DNA of 64,000 nt from Myxococcus landrumus. Lineage in GTDB: Bacteria; Myxococcota; Myxococcia; Myxococcales; Myxococcaceae. The position numbers were made by a program, and so were the translations under genes. The stretch lies in NCBI RefSeq assembly GCF_017301635.1, contig NZ_CP071091.1, positions 4,910,001 through 4,974,000 on the forward strand, in the 5' to 3' direction. The stretch's first letter is position 1. Each line of letters starts with the position of its first letter. Positions 41,995-51,864 of the stretch are shown one piece after another. The notes beneath the pieces are model-generated. The model worked only from the letters and a program-made list of their open reading frames with translations. It had not been told where the DNA came from and made no database searches.

Positions 41995-42159
41995 CCGGGC
42001 TGCCCCCGTCACCGCGCGGCCGCGCCCCGGAGGCGCTGGCCGCGCGCGAGGCGGGATGACCGGGCACTGGCTCCTCGACTGAGCAATCGGCCGAGGAGAC
42101 CGGGCCCACCCTTCCAACCAGAACTGAAGCGGCCAAGGCCGCTGACTCGGGAGTTTCCC

Positions 42160-44145
42160 ATGCGCAAGTCGGTGAACGTGGGCGGCAAGCCCTTCAGCAA
42201 GGTCCTCGGGGTGGGGCTCCCCCTCGTTCTCGTGAGCCTGCTGGGGCTCTGGGGGTGGGCATCCCGGTCCGCCGCGGTGGCCCCCTCGGAGACGTCGCGG
42301 TCCCCCCAGGGCGCTCCCGCGGTGACGGGCCTGTCGCCGCAGTCCCAGGGCGCATCTCCCAGGCCCTTGGCGGGGACGCGGGCGTGGATCCCCGGGGCAC
42401 TCTACCGCTACGCCCTGAACGCCGAGCAGAAGATCTCCTTCCGTCCCACCCAGCCTGGCGCGCAGGTGCTGCCCGGCATGAGGTTCATCCTCCGGGGCGA
42501 GTGGACCGTGGGGATCGTCTCAGCGGAGGCCGAGCGCTTCGACGCGCGGGTGAGCCTGCAGCTCTCCTCGCTGACGGTGGAGGTGGGCGACAATGGCCCT
42601 GTCGCCCCCAACGTCCAGCAAAACCTCACCACGGCGTTGCAGCTCCCCTTCTTCCTCACGCACGACGCGAGCGGTCGGGTGACGCTCACGCACTTCGAGA
42701 AGGCGGCCGACCCGCTCGTGCGAGGCATCCTCCGGTCCATCGTGGCGAGCTCCCAGTTCGTCGTGGTCGGAGCGCCGGGCGCCACCTGGACGGCGGAGGA
42801 GTTCGACACCACGGGGCGGTACAGCGCCGGATACCAGCGCCTGGAGCCGAGCCGCTTCGAGAAGCGCAAGCTGTCCTACTCCCACGTGGCGTTCCCGCAG
42901 GGGCTCGAGCCGCTGGGCGGGCAGGTCCGCATCGACGTGAGCGCCCGAAGCACCTTCGCGCTGGAGAAGGATCTCTGGACGAGCTCGCTCGATGCCCAGG
43001 AGCGGGTGGAGGTGGAGGCGGGACAGACCATGCCCCCCACCACCTATGAGTCTTCTCTGAGCCTGAGCCTGCTGGAGCGCCGCGTGGACCCGACGTTGAT
43101 GGGCGCATTCTTGGCGCGCCGGGCCTCGCTGAGCTCCGCCGCCATGTCCGCCTTCCAGGGCATGGAGCAGGACCCGATGGACCAGTACCGCCAGGTGCTC
43201 GGCGGCAAGGACTTCGACACGCTCATCAAGGAGCTGCGCGCGCTCCCGGAGGAGCCCACGGCTCGTGACGAGGTGCGCTCCATTGCCCTGGAGCGGCTGC
43301 GCGCGCTCTTCATGCTCCACCCCTCCGAGGCCGCGAAGGTCCCCGACACCATCCGCGCGGGCATGGACCCCCTCGCGGCCAGCCCCATGCTCGGCGCGCT
43401 CTCCGCGGCCAGCACCCCCGAGGCCATTCGGGCCCTGGCGGAGGTCACGGGTGATCGCTCCATCCCCCAGGACATCCGCATGGACTCAGTGGCCGCGCTG
43501 GGCGTGGCGAAGGACCCCACGGCGGAGGGCCTCGAGGCCCTTCGCGGCGTGGCGGGCGAAGAGGACGGGATGCTGCGCGACACGGCCAGTCTGGCGCTCG
43601 GCAACGCCGCGGCCCAGTTGACCGACACCGACCCCAAGGGCGCGGAGAACCTGGTCGGCGAGCTCACCCGTGGCTATCGCTCCGCCTCCACCGCGGAGGC
43701 GCAGGTGGGGGCGCTCAACAGCCTGGGCAACACCCGCTCGCCGAGCGCGCTCGCCACGCTGGAGGACGCGCTCCAGTCGCAGGATCCCCGGGTGCGCCAG
43801 GCCGCGCTCAATGCGCTGCGCATCATCCAGGACCCTCGCGCTGACCAGCTCCTCTCCATGCATCTTCTCAAGGACCCAGCCCCGGAGGTCCGCCAGGCCG
43901 CCGTCTTCGCCAGCAACTTCCGGCCCCTGGCGCCCCTGCTGCCCGCCCTGGCGCAGGCGCTGCGCATGGACCCCGCGGACGGGGTGAGGAACGAGGTGAT
44001 CCACCTGCTGGGTGACCAGCGTGCCCTGGTGCCTGAGGCCCTGCCCTTGTTGGCCTGGGCCAGCCAGCACGACGCGAACCCGGACCTCCGACATGCGGCC
44101 GCGGTCTTCGTCAACACGCCCACGACGCGCAGCTCCTCTCCGTAA
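42160..44145 (+). CDS. membrane-anchored vitellogenin/HEAT-repeat-like protein
   Basis: 661 residues. An N-terminal anchor (VLGVGLPLVLVSLLGLWGWA, about 15-34) is followed by a beta-rich region (ALYRYALNAEQKISFRP, FILRGEWTVGIVSAEAERFD) that resembles the lipid-transport N-terminus of vitellogenins, and then by HEAT repeats from about 370 (DSVAALGVAKDPTAEGLEAL, QVGALNSLGNTRSPSALATL, DPRVRQAALNALRIIQDPRA). Such two-part proteins occur in myxobacteria beside Hint or subtilase genes. The function could be binding of a lipid or partner protein at the envelope. It belongs to the same run of genes as its neighbours. Confidence 0.7.
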   Translation: MRKSVNVGGKPFSKVLGVGLPLVLVSLLGLWGWASRSAAVAPSETSRSPQGAPAVTGLSPQSQGASPRPLAGTRAWIPGALYRYALNAEQKISFRPTQPGAQVLPGMRFILRGEWTVGIVSAEAERFDARVSLQLSSLTVEVGDNGPVAPNVQQNLTTALQLPFFLTHDASGRVTLTHFEKAADPLVRGILRSIVASSQFVVVGAPGATWTAEEFDTTGRYSAGYQRLEPSRFEKRKLSYSHVAFPQGLEPLGGQVRIDVSARSTFALEKDLWTSSLDAQERVEVEAGQTMPPTTYESSLSLSLLERRVDPTLMGAFLARRASLSSAAMSAFQGMEQDPMDQYRQVLGGKDFDTLIKELRALPEEPTARDEVRSIALERLRALFMLHPSEAAKVPDTIRAGMDPLAASPMLGALSAASTPEAIRALAEVTGDRSIPQDIRMDSVAALGVAKDPTAEGLEALRGVAGEEDGMLRDTASLALGNAAAQLTDTDPKGAENLVGELTRGYRSASTAEAQVGALNSLGNTRSPSALATLEDALQSQDPRVRQAALNALRIIQDPRADQLLSMHLLKDPAPEVRQAAVFASNFRPLAPLLPALAQALRMDPADGVRNEVIHLLGDQRALVPEALPLLAWASQHDANPDLRHAAAVFVNTPTTRSSSP

Positions 44146-44204
44146 CGAACACTCACCGGCCTTCCGCGCCGCATGGCGCGGCATGAACAAGCAAGGACAT
44201 TCCG

Positions 44205-45311
44205 ATGTCGCGAAAGATCTGCGGGGCCATGGCCCTAGTGGTGGCGATGGTGTTGCCAATACAAGTGCAGGCGCAGCCGCTCCTGCTGGGGCGATGCACC
44301 ATCGACAACCTGTCGACGAGTGACATGGCGAAGCAGCGAGTCGAGTGGGCTCGCAAGTGCGCGCTGAACCAGAACGTCGGGCACCCGGGGGCTGCGTTCA
44401 ACACGGGCCTGAGCTCCGCGAGCGGTGGGACGCTGAAGGACTATCTGGAGGCGGACCTGGAGCGGAACTCGGTGGGAGAGGGCTCGTTCGCGGGCTCGAA
44501 CTTCCAGGTGAACAACGCGGCCATGTTCGCGCTCTTCAACTCGGGCCCCACCTACCAGGCGGTGGACACCGACGGCTACCAGCAGTGGTCACGCGACTCG
44601 TGGCGGAGGAAGGGCCGCCCGCTCTACCCCACCTTCGGCACGACGGCCGACATCGCCGATGGGGACAACCGCCAGCTCTTCCCTCACAAGGAGCTGGCGA
44701 ACTGCGGGCTCTACTTCGACAAGGAGAGCACCGAGCCGGCCTTCACCGCCTTCTATGTGAACGGCTACTGCGAGTCGGCCTGCTACACCGCCGAGCAGAA
44801 GATCCTCTTCGCCGATGGCGCCCTCCCCATCCGCGAGGCGATGGAGGCGCTGCGTGAGGACCTGATGACGCTGACGCCGGACTCCACGTTCGATGCGCTC
44901 CGGCTCCAGCCGAACCTCACCTACAGCTACACGCGAGAGCTCCGGGACGCGGAGCACACGCTCCTCGTCATCACCGCCCGGTCTGGCGGACAGCTCCGCC
45001 TCACCCTCGAGCACCCGGTCATCACCGGCGAGGGCCGCATTGTGCAGGCGCAGACCCTCAAGGTGGGCGACGCGTTGGTGAAGGCCGACGGCACCCTGGA
45101 TTCCATCGTGGACATCCTGAAGACCCCCTTCTTCGGCAAGGTCTACAACCTCGCGCCGGTGACGACGGATCGGGTGTCCAACATCCTCGTGGCCCAGGGC
45201 TACCTGGTGGGCTCCGTGCGGTTCCAGAACGACGAGGTGGGCTACCTCAACCGCATCATCCTCTACCGGAGCATTCCCGCCGACGTGCTCCCCCAGGTGG
45301 AGAGCCCATGA
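44205..45311 (+). CDS. secreted Hint (hedgehog/intein)-domain protein
   Basis: 368 residues with a signal peptide (MSRKICGAMALVVAMVLPIQ, VQAQ). Residues 25-190 are a Cys-containing domain of unknown type. From Cys193 the protein has Hint features: ESACYTAEQKILFADGALPI (block A with nucleophilic Cys), QLRLTLEHPVITGEG (block B His270), VKVGDALV-like LKVGDALVKADG, and GKVYNL followed by NILVAQGYLVGS. The terminal His-Asn of inteins is missing, as in hedgehog-type Hint domains that cleave and may attach a lipid to the N-terminal part. The stop overlaps the next start as ATGA. Confidence 0.75.
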   Translation: MSRKICGAMALVVAMVLPIQVQAQPLLLGRCTIDNLSTSDMAKQRVEWARKCALNQNVGHPGAAFNTGLSSASGGTLKDYLEADLERNSVGEGSFAGSNFQVNNAAMFALFNSGPTYQAVDTDGYQQWSRDSWRRKGRPLYPTFGTTADIADGDNRQLFPHKELANCGLYFDKESTEPAFTAFYVNGYCESACYTAEQKILFADGALPIREAMEALREDLMTLTPDSTFDALRLQPNLTYSYTRELRDAEHTLLVITARSGGQLRLTLEHPVITGEGRIVQAQTLKVGDALVKADGTLDSIVDILKTPFFGKVYNLAPVTTDRVSNILVAQGYLVGSVRFQNDEVGYLNRIILYRSIPADVLPQVESP

Positions 45312-46096
45312 AGCGCCCTCTCTACCCGTTCGTCGCCGCGGGGCTCGCGGGGGTGGTGCTCATCGCCGCTGCGCTCGACGGCGCGGAGGACACCGCCCCC
45401 GTGACGGCGGCTCCTGCGCAGGTCTCTCCCGCCCCCACCCCGCTGGCTCGTGACACGGCGCCGGAGTCCACCCCCGCGCCTCGCCCGTCCTCCCTGTCCG
45501 CGGCACCGGCGGCGGCCCCGGGAGACGATGGAGAGCCCGGCGAGTTCACCACCACCACCGACCGGGTCAAGGCGGAGATCTTCAAGACGGAGCCGGAGCT
45601 GGCTCGGTTCGACTCCTTCCGCGAGCATGTCCTCCTCGATTCCAACGGCCGTGAGGACTACGAGGCGCTGCTCGCCGACACGCGGATGCATGAGCAGCTG
45701 CGCCGGGCGCTGAGCACCTCGACGAAGGCCGAGGAGACGCTGGAGTCCAGCTTCAAGCGCCTGATGCAGATCGACTACCTGCGCGAGGCGCTGGCCTGGA
45801 GGCAGAACCCGGCGCGCGCGCAGTTGGTGTCCACGGTCGAGCGCATCATCCTGGAGGACTCGTTCACCGCGGAGCTGTCGCTGGACGCCAGGCGCTCGAT
45901 GGCCGCGACCCGGATGGAGCTCTTCGAAATCTTCGCGGACCAAGAGCCCGCGCGAGCGAGTGCCCTGGTCGAAGCCACGAAGGGAACGCCGCTCGAGAAG
46001 CTGGTGCAGCACTTCGCCGCGCGCAACCAGCGTCGGCTGGCGAAGGAGCGAGAGCTGAGCGTCCAGGCACAGGCGCGCCGTGGCGTGACGCCCTGA
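45308..46096 (+). CDS. exported partner protein of unknown function
   Basis: 262 residues: an N-terminal membrane anchor or signal (FVAAGLAGVVLIAAALDG), an Ala/Pro/Thr-rich linker to about 75, and a helical, charged domain (RVKAEIFKTEPELARFDSF, LRRALSTSTKAEETLESSFK, ERIILEDSFTAELSLDARRS). No family is recognised. ATGA overlap with the Hint gene makes joint translation and joint function likely. Confidence 0.7.
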   Translation: MKRPLYPFVAAGLAGVVLIAAALDGAEDTAPVTAAPAQVSPAPTPLARDTAPESTPAPRPSSLSAAPAAAPGDDGEPGEFTTTTDRVKAEIFKTEPELARFDSFREHVLLDSNGREDYEALLADTRMHEQLRRALSTSTKAEETLESSFKRLMQIDYLREALAWRQNPARAQLVSTVERIILEDSFTAELSLDARRSMAATRMELFEIFADQEPARASALVEATKGTPLEKLVQHFAARNQRRLAKERELSVQAQARRGVTP

Positions 46097-46136
46097 GGGG
46101 CCGCGCCATCCACTCATCGGTTGAAAGGGAGAGCAG

Positions 46137-47669
46137 ATGCGAAGCGTGAAGAGCTTGAGCAGGTGTATCACCCTGGGCCTCATCCTGGCCTCGGTGGGGG
46201 TGCTCGCCGCGCCGCCTCAGAAGTCAGGGCCGGGCCGGTTGATGCGGGCCGACAACCCCGTGACGGGCGAGTACCTGGTGGTGCTGAAGGAGAAGCCCGG
46301 GCGCGGTCTGTCGAGCATGACGGCGAAGGCGGGCGCACTGGCCAGGCAGTACGGTGCGCGCGTCCTCACCACCCATGAGACGGCCTTCCGTGGCTTCCTC
46401 GTCTCCGCCAGCGAGGAGCAGGCCCAGGCGCTCGCCGAGGCGCCTCAGGTGGAATACGTCCTGGAGAATGGCATCGTCCAACCCTCGGGCATCCAGAGCC
46501 CCGCGGACTGGAACCTGGATCGGATCGACCAGGAAACCCTCCCCCTGGACAACAGCTACCTGGCCGAGGACGCGACAGGCGTCAATGTCTACATCATCGA
46601 CTCGGGCATCCGGGCGTCACACCTGGAGTTCGAGGGGCGCGCCCAGCTCGAGTTCAACGCGGTCCTCGACCAGCCTGGGAATGACGTCACCGGGCATGGC
46701 ACCGCCGTCGCGGGGATCATCGGTGGCAAGACACATGGCATCGCCAAGAAGGTCAACCTTCTCGCGGTGAAGGCGTTCAACGAGTTCGGGACGACCGTGG
46801 ATCGCCTGGTGACGGCGCTGGAGTGGGTGGCGAACAACGCCAGAACGCCGGCCATCGTCAACCTGAGCTTCACCGCCTCGAGCGAGATTCCGGCCATCGA
46901 TGCCGCCGTGGATGTCGTCGCGATGAACCCCGGGCTCGTCGTGGTGATCGCCGCGGGCAACGCGAACATCGACGCCTGCGGCTGTTCGCCGGCCCGCCTC
47001 CAGCCGGATGCGGTCCACCCCTTCCGGACGCGCATCATCACGGTGGGCGCGATCGACGAGAGCCAGACGCGCTGGGTGGGCATGACCAACGCGTCCAACA
47101 AGGGAGGGTGTCTGGACCTCTGGGCTCCGGGCGCGAACCTCCGCTCCGTGAGCTCGACCAGTGACACAGACTCGACCTTCTTCCCGCTCGAGGGGACCTC
47201 CTTCGCCGCGCCACACGTGAGCGGCGTGGCGGCCGTCCTGCTGGCCAACGGCGTCGCTCCCGCCGACATCCCCGCGCGACTCATCAACGACGCGAGCGTG
47301 GGGCAGGTGCAGCTGGACTTCGGTGACACGAGCTCACCCAACCTGCTGCTGTACAAGCGTCCTCACGCCACGCCCCTTGTCAATGGCACGGGCGTGAGCG
47401 TGTCCGACGTCGCGGGTGGCCGACAGAACTTCAAGCTGGACGTCCCCGCGGGCCGGCCCTCGGTGACGTTCTCCATCTCCGGGGGCACCGGGGACGCGGA
47501 CCTCTACATCCGCCACGGCAAGTTCCCGGAGCTACACGCCTACCAGTGCCGTCCGCTGCGCAAGGGCAACAACGAGACCTGCGTGGTGAACAACCCCGCG
47601 GGGGGTACCTGGCTCATCCAACTGGGAGCCTTCTCCACCTACGCCACCACCTTGAAGGGTCAATACTGA
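46137..47669 (+). CDS. S8 subtilisin-like serine protease with PPC domain
   Basis: 510 residues: signal peptide (ITLGLILASVGVLAA), an I9 propeptide (GEYLVVLKEKPGRGLSS to about 110) and the catalytic domain with Asp155 (YIIDSGI), His187 (GHGTAVAG), Asn in AAGN and Ser355 (GTSFAAPH). A C-terminal pre-peptidase domain (about 415-510, GDADLYIRHGKFP, WLIQLGAF) follows. It resembles proteinase K-type enzymes secreted by myxobacteria. The ribosome-binding site AAAGGGAGAG is strong. The stop overlaps the start of the RCC1 gene (TGATG). It might process the neighbouring exported proteins or digest prey. Confidence 0.93.
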   Translation: MRSVKSLSRCITLGLILASVGVLAAPPQKSGPGRLMRADNPVTGEYLVVLKEKPGRGLSSMTAKAGALARQYGARVLTTHETAFRGFLVSASEEQAQALAEAPQVEYVLENGIVQPSGIQSPADWNLDRIDQETLPLDNSYLAEDATGVNVYIIDSGIRASHLEFEGRAQLEFNAVLDQPGNDVTGHGTAVAGIIGGKTHGIAKKVNLLAVKAFNEFGTTVDRLVTALEWVANNARTPAIVNLSFTASSEIPAIDAAVDVVAMNPGLVVVIAAGNANIDACGCSPARLQPDAVHPFRTRIITVGAIDESQTRWVGMTNASNKGGCLDLWAPGANLRSVSSTSDTDSTFFPLEGTSFAAPHVSGVAAVLLANGVAPADIPARLINDASVGQVQLDFGDTSSPNLLLYKRPHATPLVNGTGVSVSDVAGGRQNFKLDVPAGRPSVTFSISGGTGDADLYIRHGKFPELHAYQCRPLRKGNNETCVVNNPAGGTWLIQLGAFSTYATTLKGQY

Positions 47670-50284
47670 TGAGGACACAAGCGATGAAGAGCTGGAACGT
47701 GTTGTGGACGTCGACCCTTGCGCTCGTGGTGGCGTGTGGTGTGCCCGCCGGCGAGGACGTGAGCGTGTCGAATGAGACGCTGGCCACCCAGGAGTCGGCG
47801 CTGTGCGTGGGAGTGAGCTTCGACTCGCTCGAGGTGGAGGGGGTGAGCTCCTTCGCGGGAGAGCTGGCGGGAGCAGGCTCCTGGGTGGTGGGCAACGGCG
47901 CCAACGCGGTGTACCTGGAGTACACCGTGGACGGCGTGGACCACGGCTTCGATGAGCGCGTCGGAGAGCAGGGGGAGTGGTTCTTCAGCGAGGCCGCGGC
48001 GGGACTCGGCTGTGGGGTGCATTCCTTCGTGGTGAAGGCCTCCCCGATGATCATCGACAGCAATGGCAACCGCGCCAAGTGCGGCATCTCCCGGGAGGTG
48101 CTCCGCAACTTCGTCCAGTTCTGCCCGAGCGTGAACCCGGGCGGCTACCACACGCTAGAGGTGAAGTCGGGCGGCAGCTTGTGGGCCTGGGGCTACAACT
48201 CCTCCGGCCAACTGGGCAACGGGCAGAGGACCCAGCGCAACGCGCCGACGCGGGTGAGGGGCTTGAACCAGGTCGTCTCCGCTTCGGCTGGAGCCGAGCA
48301 CTCGGTGGCGGTGAAAGAGGACGGGAGCGTGTGGACGTGGGGCTCCAACGCTTACGGCCAGCTCGGAGACGGCACCACCACGATGCGCGCGGTGCCTGTG
48401 CAGGTGCCGGAGCTGAGCGACGTCGTCGCGGTGGCGGCCGCCGGCTCACGGACGGTGGCGCTGAAGGCGGATGGGACCGTGTGGACCTGGGGAATCAACT
48501 CCTCGGGAGAGCTCGGGAACGGGACCACCAACAACAGCTTGTCCCCCATCCAGGTGCCCAACCTCAGCGGTGTCACCAGCATCGCCGCGGGCTTGTGGCA
48601 CACGTTGGCGGTGAAGAAGGACGGAAGCGCCTGGAGCTGGGGGAGCAACACCTACGGACAGCTCGGGGATGGGACCACCCTCAACAGGTTGAGGCCCGTG
48701 CTGGTGGCGAGCCTCACCGGCGTCCGCGCGCTCTCCGGAGGCATCGTCCACACGGCCGCCGTGAAGTGGGACGGCACGGCGTGGGGCTGGGGCTACAACA
48801 GCGCGGGTCAGCTGGGCAACGGGACGACCACCAACAGCTCCATCCCGGTGCAGGTGGCGGTGCTCACCCAAGCCGTCGAGATTGATGCGGGCGGTTATCA
48901 CACCCTGGCCAAGCGGCTGGATGGCACCTTGTATGCCTGGGGCGACAACTACTACGGCGCGCTGGGCACCGGGAACACCCTCAGCAGCTCCGTGCCGGTG
49001 CAGGTCCCGCTCGCGGGGGTGCGCTCGTTCGGCGCGGGCTACTACTCCTCCGTGGCCGAGCGGAAGAAGGTGAACATGTCCCAGGTGCACACCCTGTTTG
49101 CGTGGGGCTACAACACCAACGGCGAGCTCGGTGATGGGACCACCACCCAGCGCTCCTCCCCCGCGGCCGTCGTGGTCAGCGGAATCGTGAAGACCGCTGG
49201 CGGCAATGCTCACTCGGTGGCCCTGGGGGCCGGTGGGACGGTCTGGACCTGGGGCTACAATGCCCATGGCCAGCTCGGCAACGGGACGACCACCCAGGTC
49301 GTCACGCCCACGCAGATCCCGGGCCTGAGCGGCGTCATCGACGTGGAGGCGGGGGTCAACCACACGGTGGCGCTGAGCGCGGACGGAACCGTGGCCACCT
49401 GGGGCTACAACTCCTATGGCCAGCTCGGCGACGGGACGACCACCAACCAGCTCACACCGCAGTCCGTGCCGGCGCTGGACGGCGTCACCGCCATCGCCGC
49501 GGGCTCCACGCACACGGTGGCGCTGAAGGCGGATGGCACCGTGTGGGCCTGGGGCTCCAACCTCTACGGCCAGCTCGGAGACGGGACCTTCACCCATCGC
49601 TCCTCGCCGGTGCAGGTGCCGTCCCTCGAGAATGTCGTCTCCATCGCCGCGGGCTACTTCCACACGGTGGCGGTGAAGGCGGATGGCACCCTGTGGGTCT
49701 GGGGCTACGGCCCCCTCGGGCAGTTGGGCCTCGGGACGACCACCAACCACTCCGTGCCGATGCAGGTCCCCGGACTCGGTCATGCCATCGCCATCGCCGC
49801 GGGCGGCTACCACACGGTGGCGCTGCTGACGAGCGGCCAGGTGTGGACGTGGGGTTACAACGCCTCCGGCCAGCTCGGCGATGCGACGACCACCCAGCGC
49901 TTCTCGCCAGTGCAGGTCCCCGGCCTCACCAATGTCATCGCGCTCACCGCGGGGGGGTACTTCACGGCGGTGTTGAAGCGGGACGGCTCGGTGTGGGCCT
50001 TTGGCTACAACCCCAACGGCCAGCTCGGAGATGGGACGACGATCTCGCGCAGCACTCCCACCGCGACGCTCCTGACCTCCGTCGTGGACCTCTCCTCGGG
50101 CGACAACCACATGATGGGGCTGCGCAAGGACGCCTTCGTCCGGGCCTGCGGCTCCAACAGCGCCGGCCAGCTCGGCGACGGGACGACCACCCAGCGCCCG
50201 ACGCCGGTGCAGGTGACGAACCTCCCAGGTGATGGGAGCATCGTCATCCCAGGGGGCGGTGGCGTCGGCATGGGCCTTCACTGA
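47669..50284 (+). CDS. RCC1-repeat lipoprotein, 14 repeats
   Basis: 871 residues. The N-terminus is a lipoprotein signal (WNVLWTSTLALVVAC). Residues 40-155 form a Cys-containing beta domain. From about 160 there are 14 repeats of roughly 50 residues, each with WGYNSYGQLGDGTTT or a variant followed by HTVALKADGTVW. Fourteen copies suggest two seven-bladed propellers. A break after repeat six (AERKKVNMSQVH) marks an irregular joint. Bacterial RCC1 proteins of this type are surface or exported binding platforms. It is the last exported gene before the FHA regulator and is translationally linked to the subtilase gene. Confidence 0.9.
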   Translation: MRTQAMKSWNVLWTSTLALVVACGVPAGEDVSVSNETLATQESALCVGVSFDSLEVEGVSSFAGELAGAGSWVVGNGANAVYLEYTVDGVDHGFDERVGEQGEWFFSEAAAGLGCGVHSFVVKASPMIIDSNGNRAKCGISREVLRNFVQFCPSVNPGGYHTLEVKSGGSLWAWGYNSSGQLGNGQRTQRNAPTRVRGLNQVVSASAGAEHSVAVKEDGSVWTWGSNAYGQLGDGTTTMRAVPVQVPELSDVVAVAAAGSRTVALKADGTVWTWGINSSGELGNGTTNNSLSPIQVPNLSGVTSIAAGLWHTLAVKKDGSAWSWGSNTYGQLGDGTTLNRLRPVLVASLTGVRALSGGIVHTAAVKWDGTAWGWGYNSAGQLGNGTTTNSSIPVQVAVLTQAVEIDAGGYHTLAKRLDGTLYAWGDNYYGALGTGNTLSSSVPVQVPLAGVRSFGAGYYSSVAERKKVNMSQVHTLFAWGYNTNGELGDGTTTQRSSPAAVVVSGIVKTAGGNAHSVALGAGGTVWTWGYNAHGQLGNGTTTQVVTPTQIPGLSGVIDVEAGVNHTVALSADGTVATWGYNSYGQLGDGTTTNQLTPQSVPALDGVTAIAAGSTHTVALKADGTVWAWGSNLYGQLGDGTFTHRSSPVQVPSLENVVSIAAGYFHTVAVKADGTLWVWGYGPLGQLGLGTTTNHSVPMQVPGLGHAIAIAAGGYHTVALLTSGQVWTWGYNASGQLGDATTTQRFSPVQVPGLTNVIALTAGGYFTAVLKRDGSVWAFGYNPNGQLGDGTTISRSTPTATLLTSVVDLSSGDNHMMGLRKDAFVRACGSNSAGQLGDGTTTQRPTPVQVTNLPGDGSIVIPGGGGVGMGLH

Positions 50285-50451
50285 GGCTCCGACGGAGGCG
50301 CTCCTGGCTCGCCGCGCTGTCGAGCGCGCCAGGAGACGACCCTCGCAAAACTGGGATTTCAGCTTGCAGGATGTTTTCTTGGGTCGGCTCCGGGTGGTAG
50401 CGTCCCTCACTACCAGTGGTTCCGGCCCCGGATGACAAGAGCCCGTCGTCG

Positions 50452-51762
<1,311 letters not shown>

Positions 51763-51864
51763 CGCAGGGCGGGCGTGGCCCGGTTCCGTAGACAGGTGGG
51801 AAGGGCCCCTGGCATCGGGGCTCCTGCCTGGCGGCCGGGCGCGCGGGGCCCTCCCCGAGACGGG

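Noticed and set aside
40789-42117. 442-codon minus-strand frame opposite the exported protein
   Set aside because: His/Arg/Gly-rich shadow; the plus strand has a signal peptide and follows a sigma-54 promoter.
50353-50368. Sigma-54 promoter before the FHA activator gene
   Set aside because: GG-N10-GC with TTGCA is present but the -24 element matches poorly; mentioned only as weak in the gene entry.
48446-50410. 654-codon minus-strand frame opposite the RCC1 gene
   Set aside because: It repeats because the RCC1 DNA repeats; no independent protein pattern.
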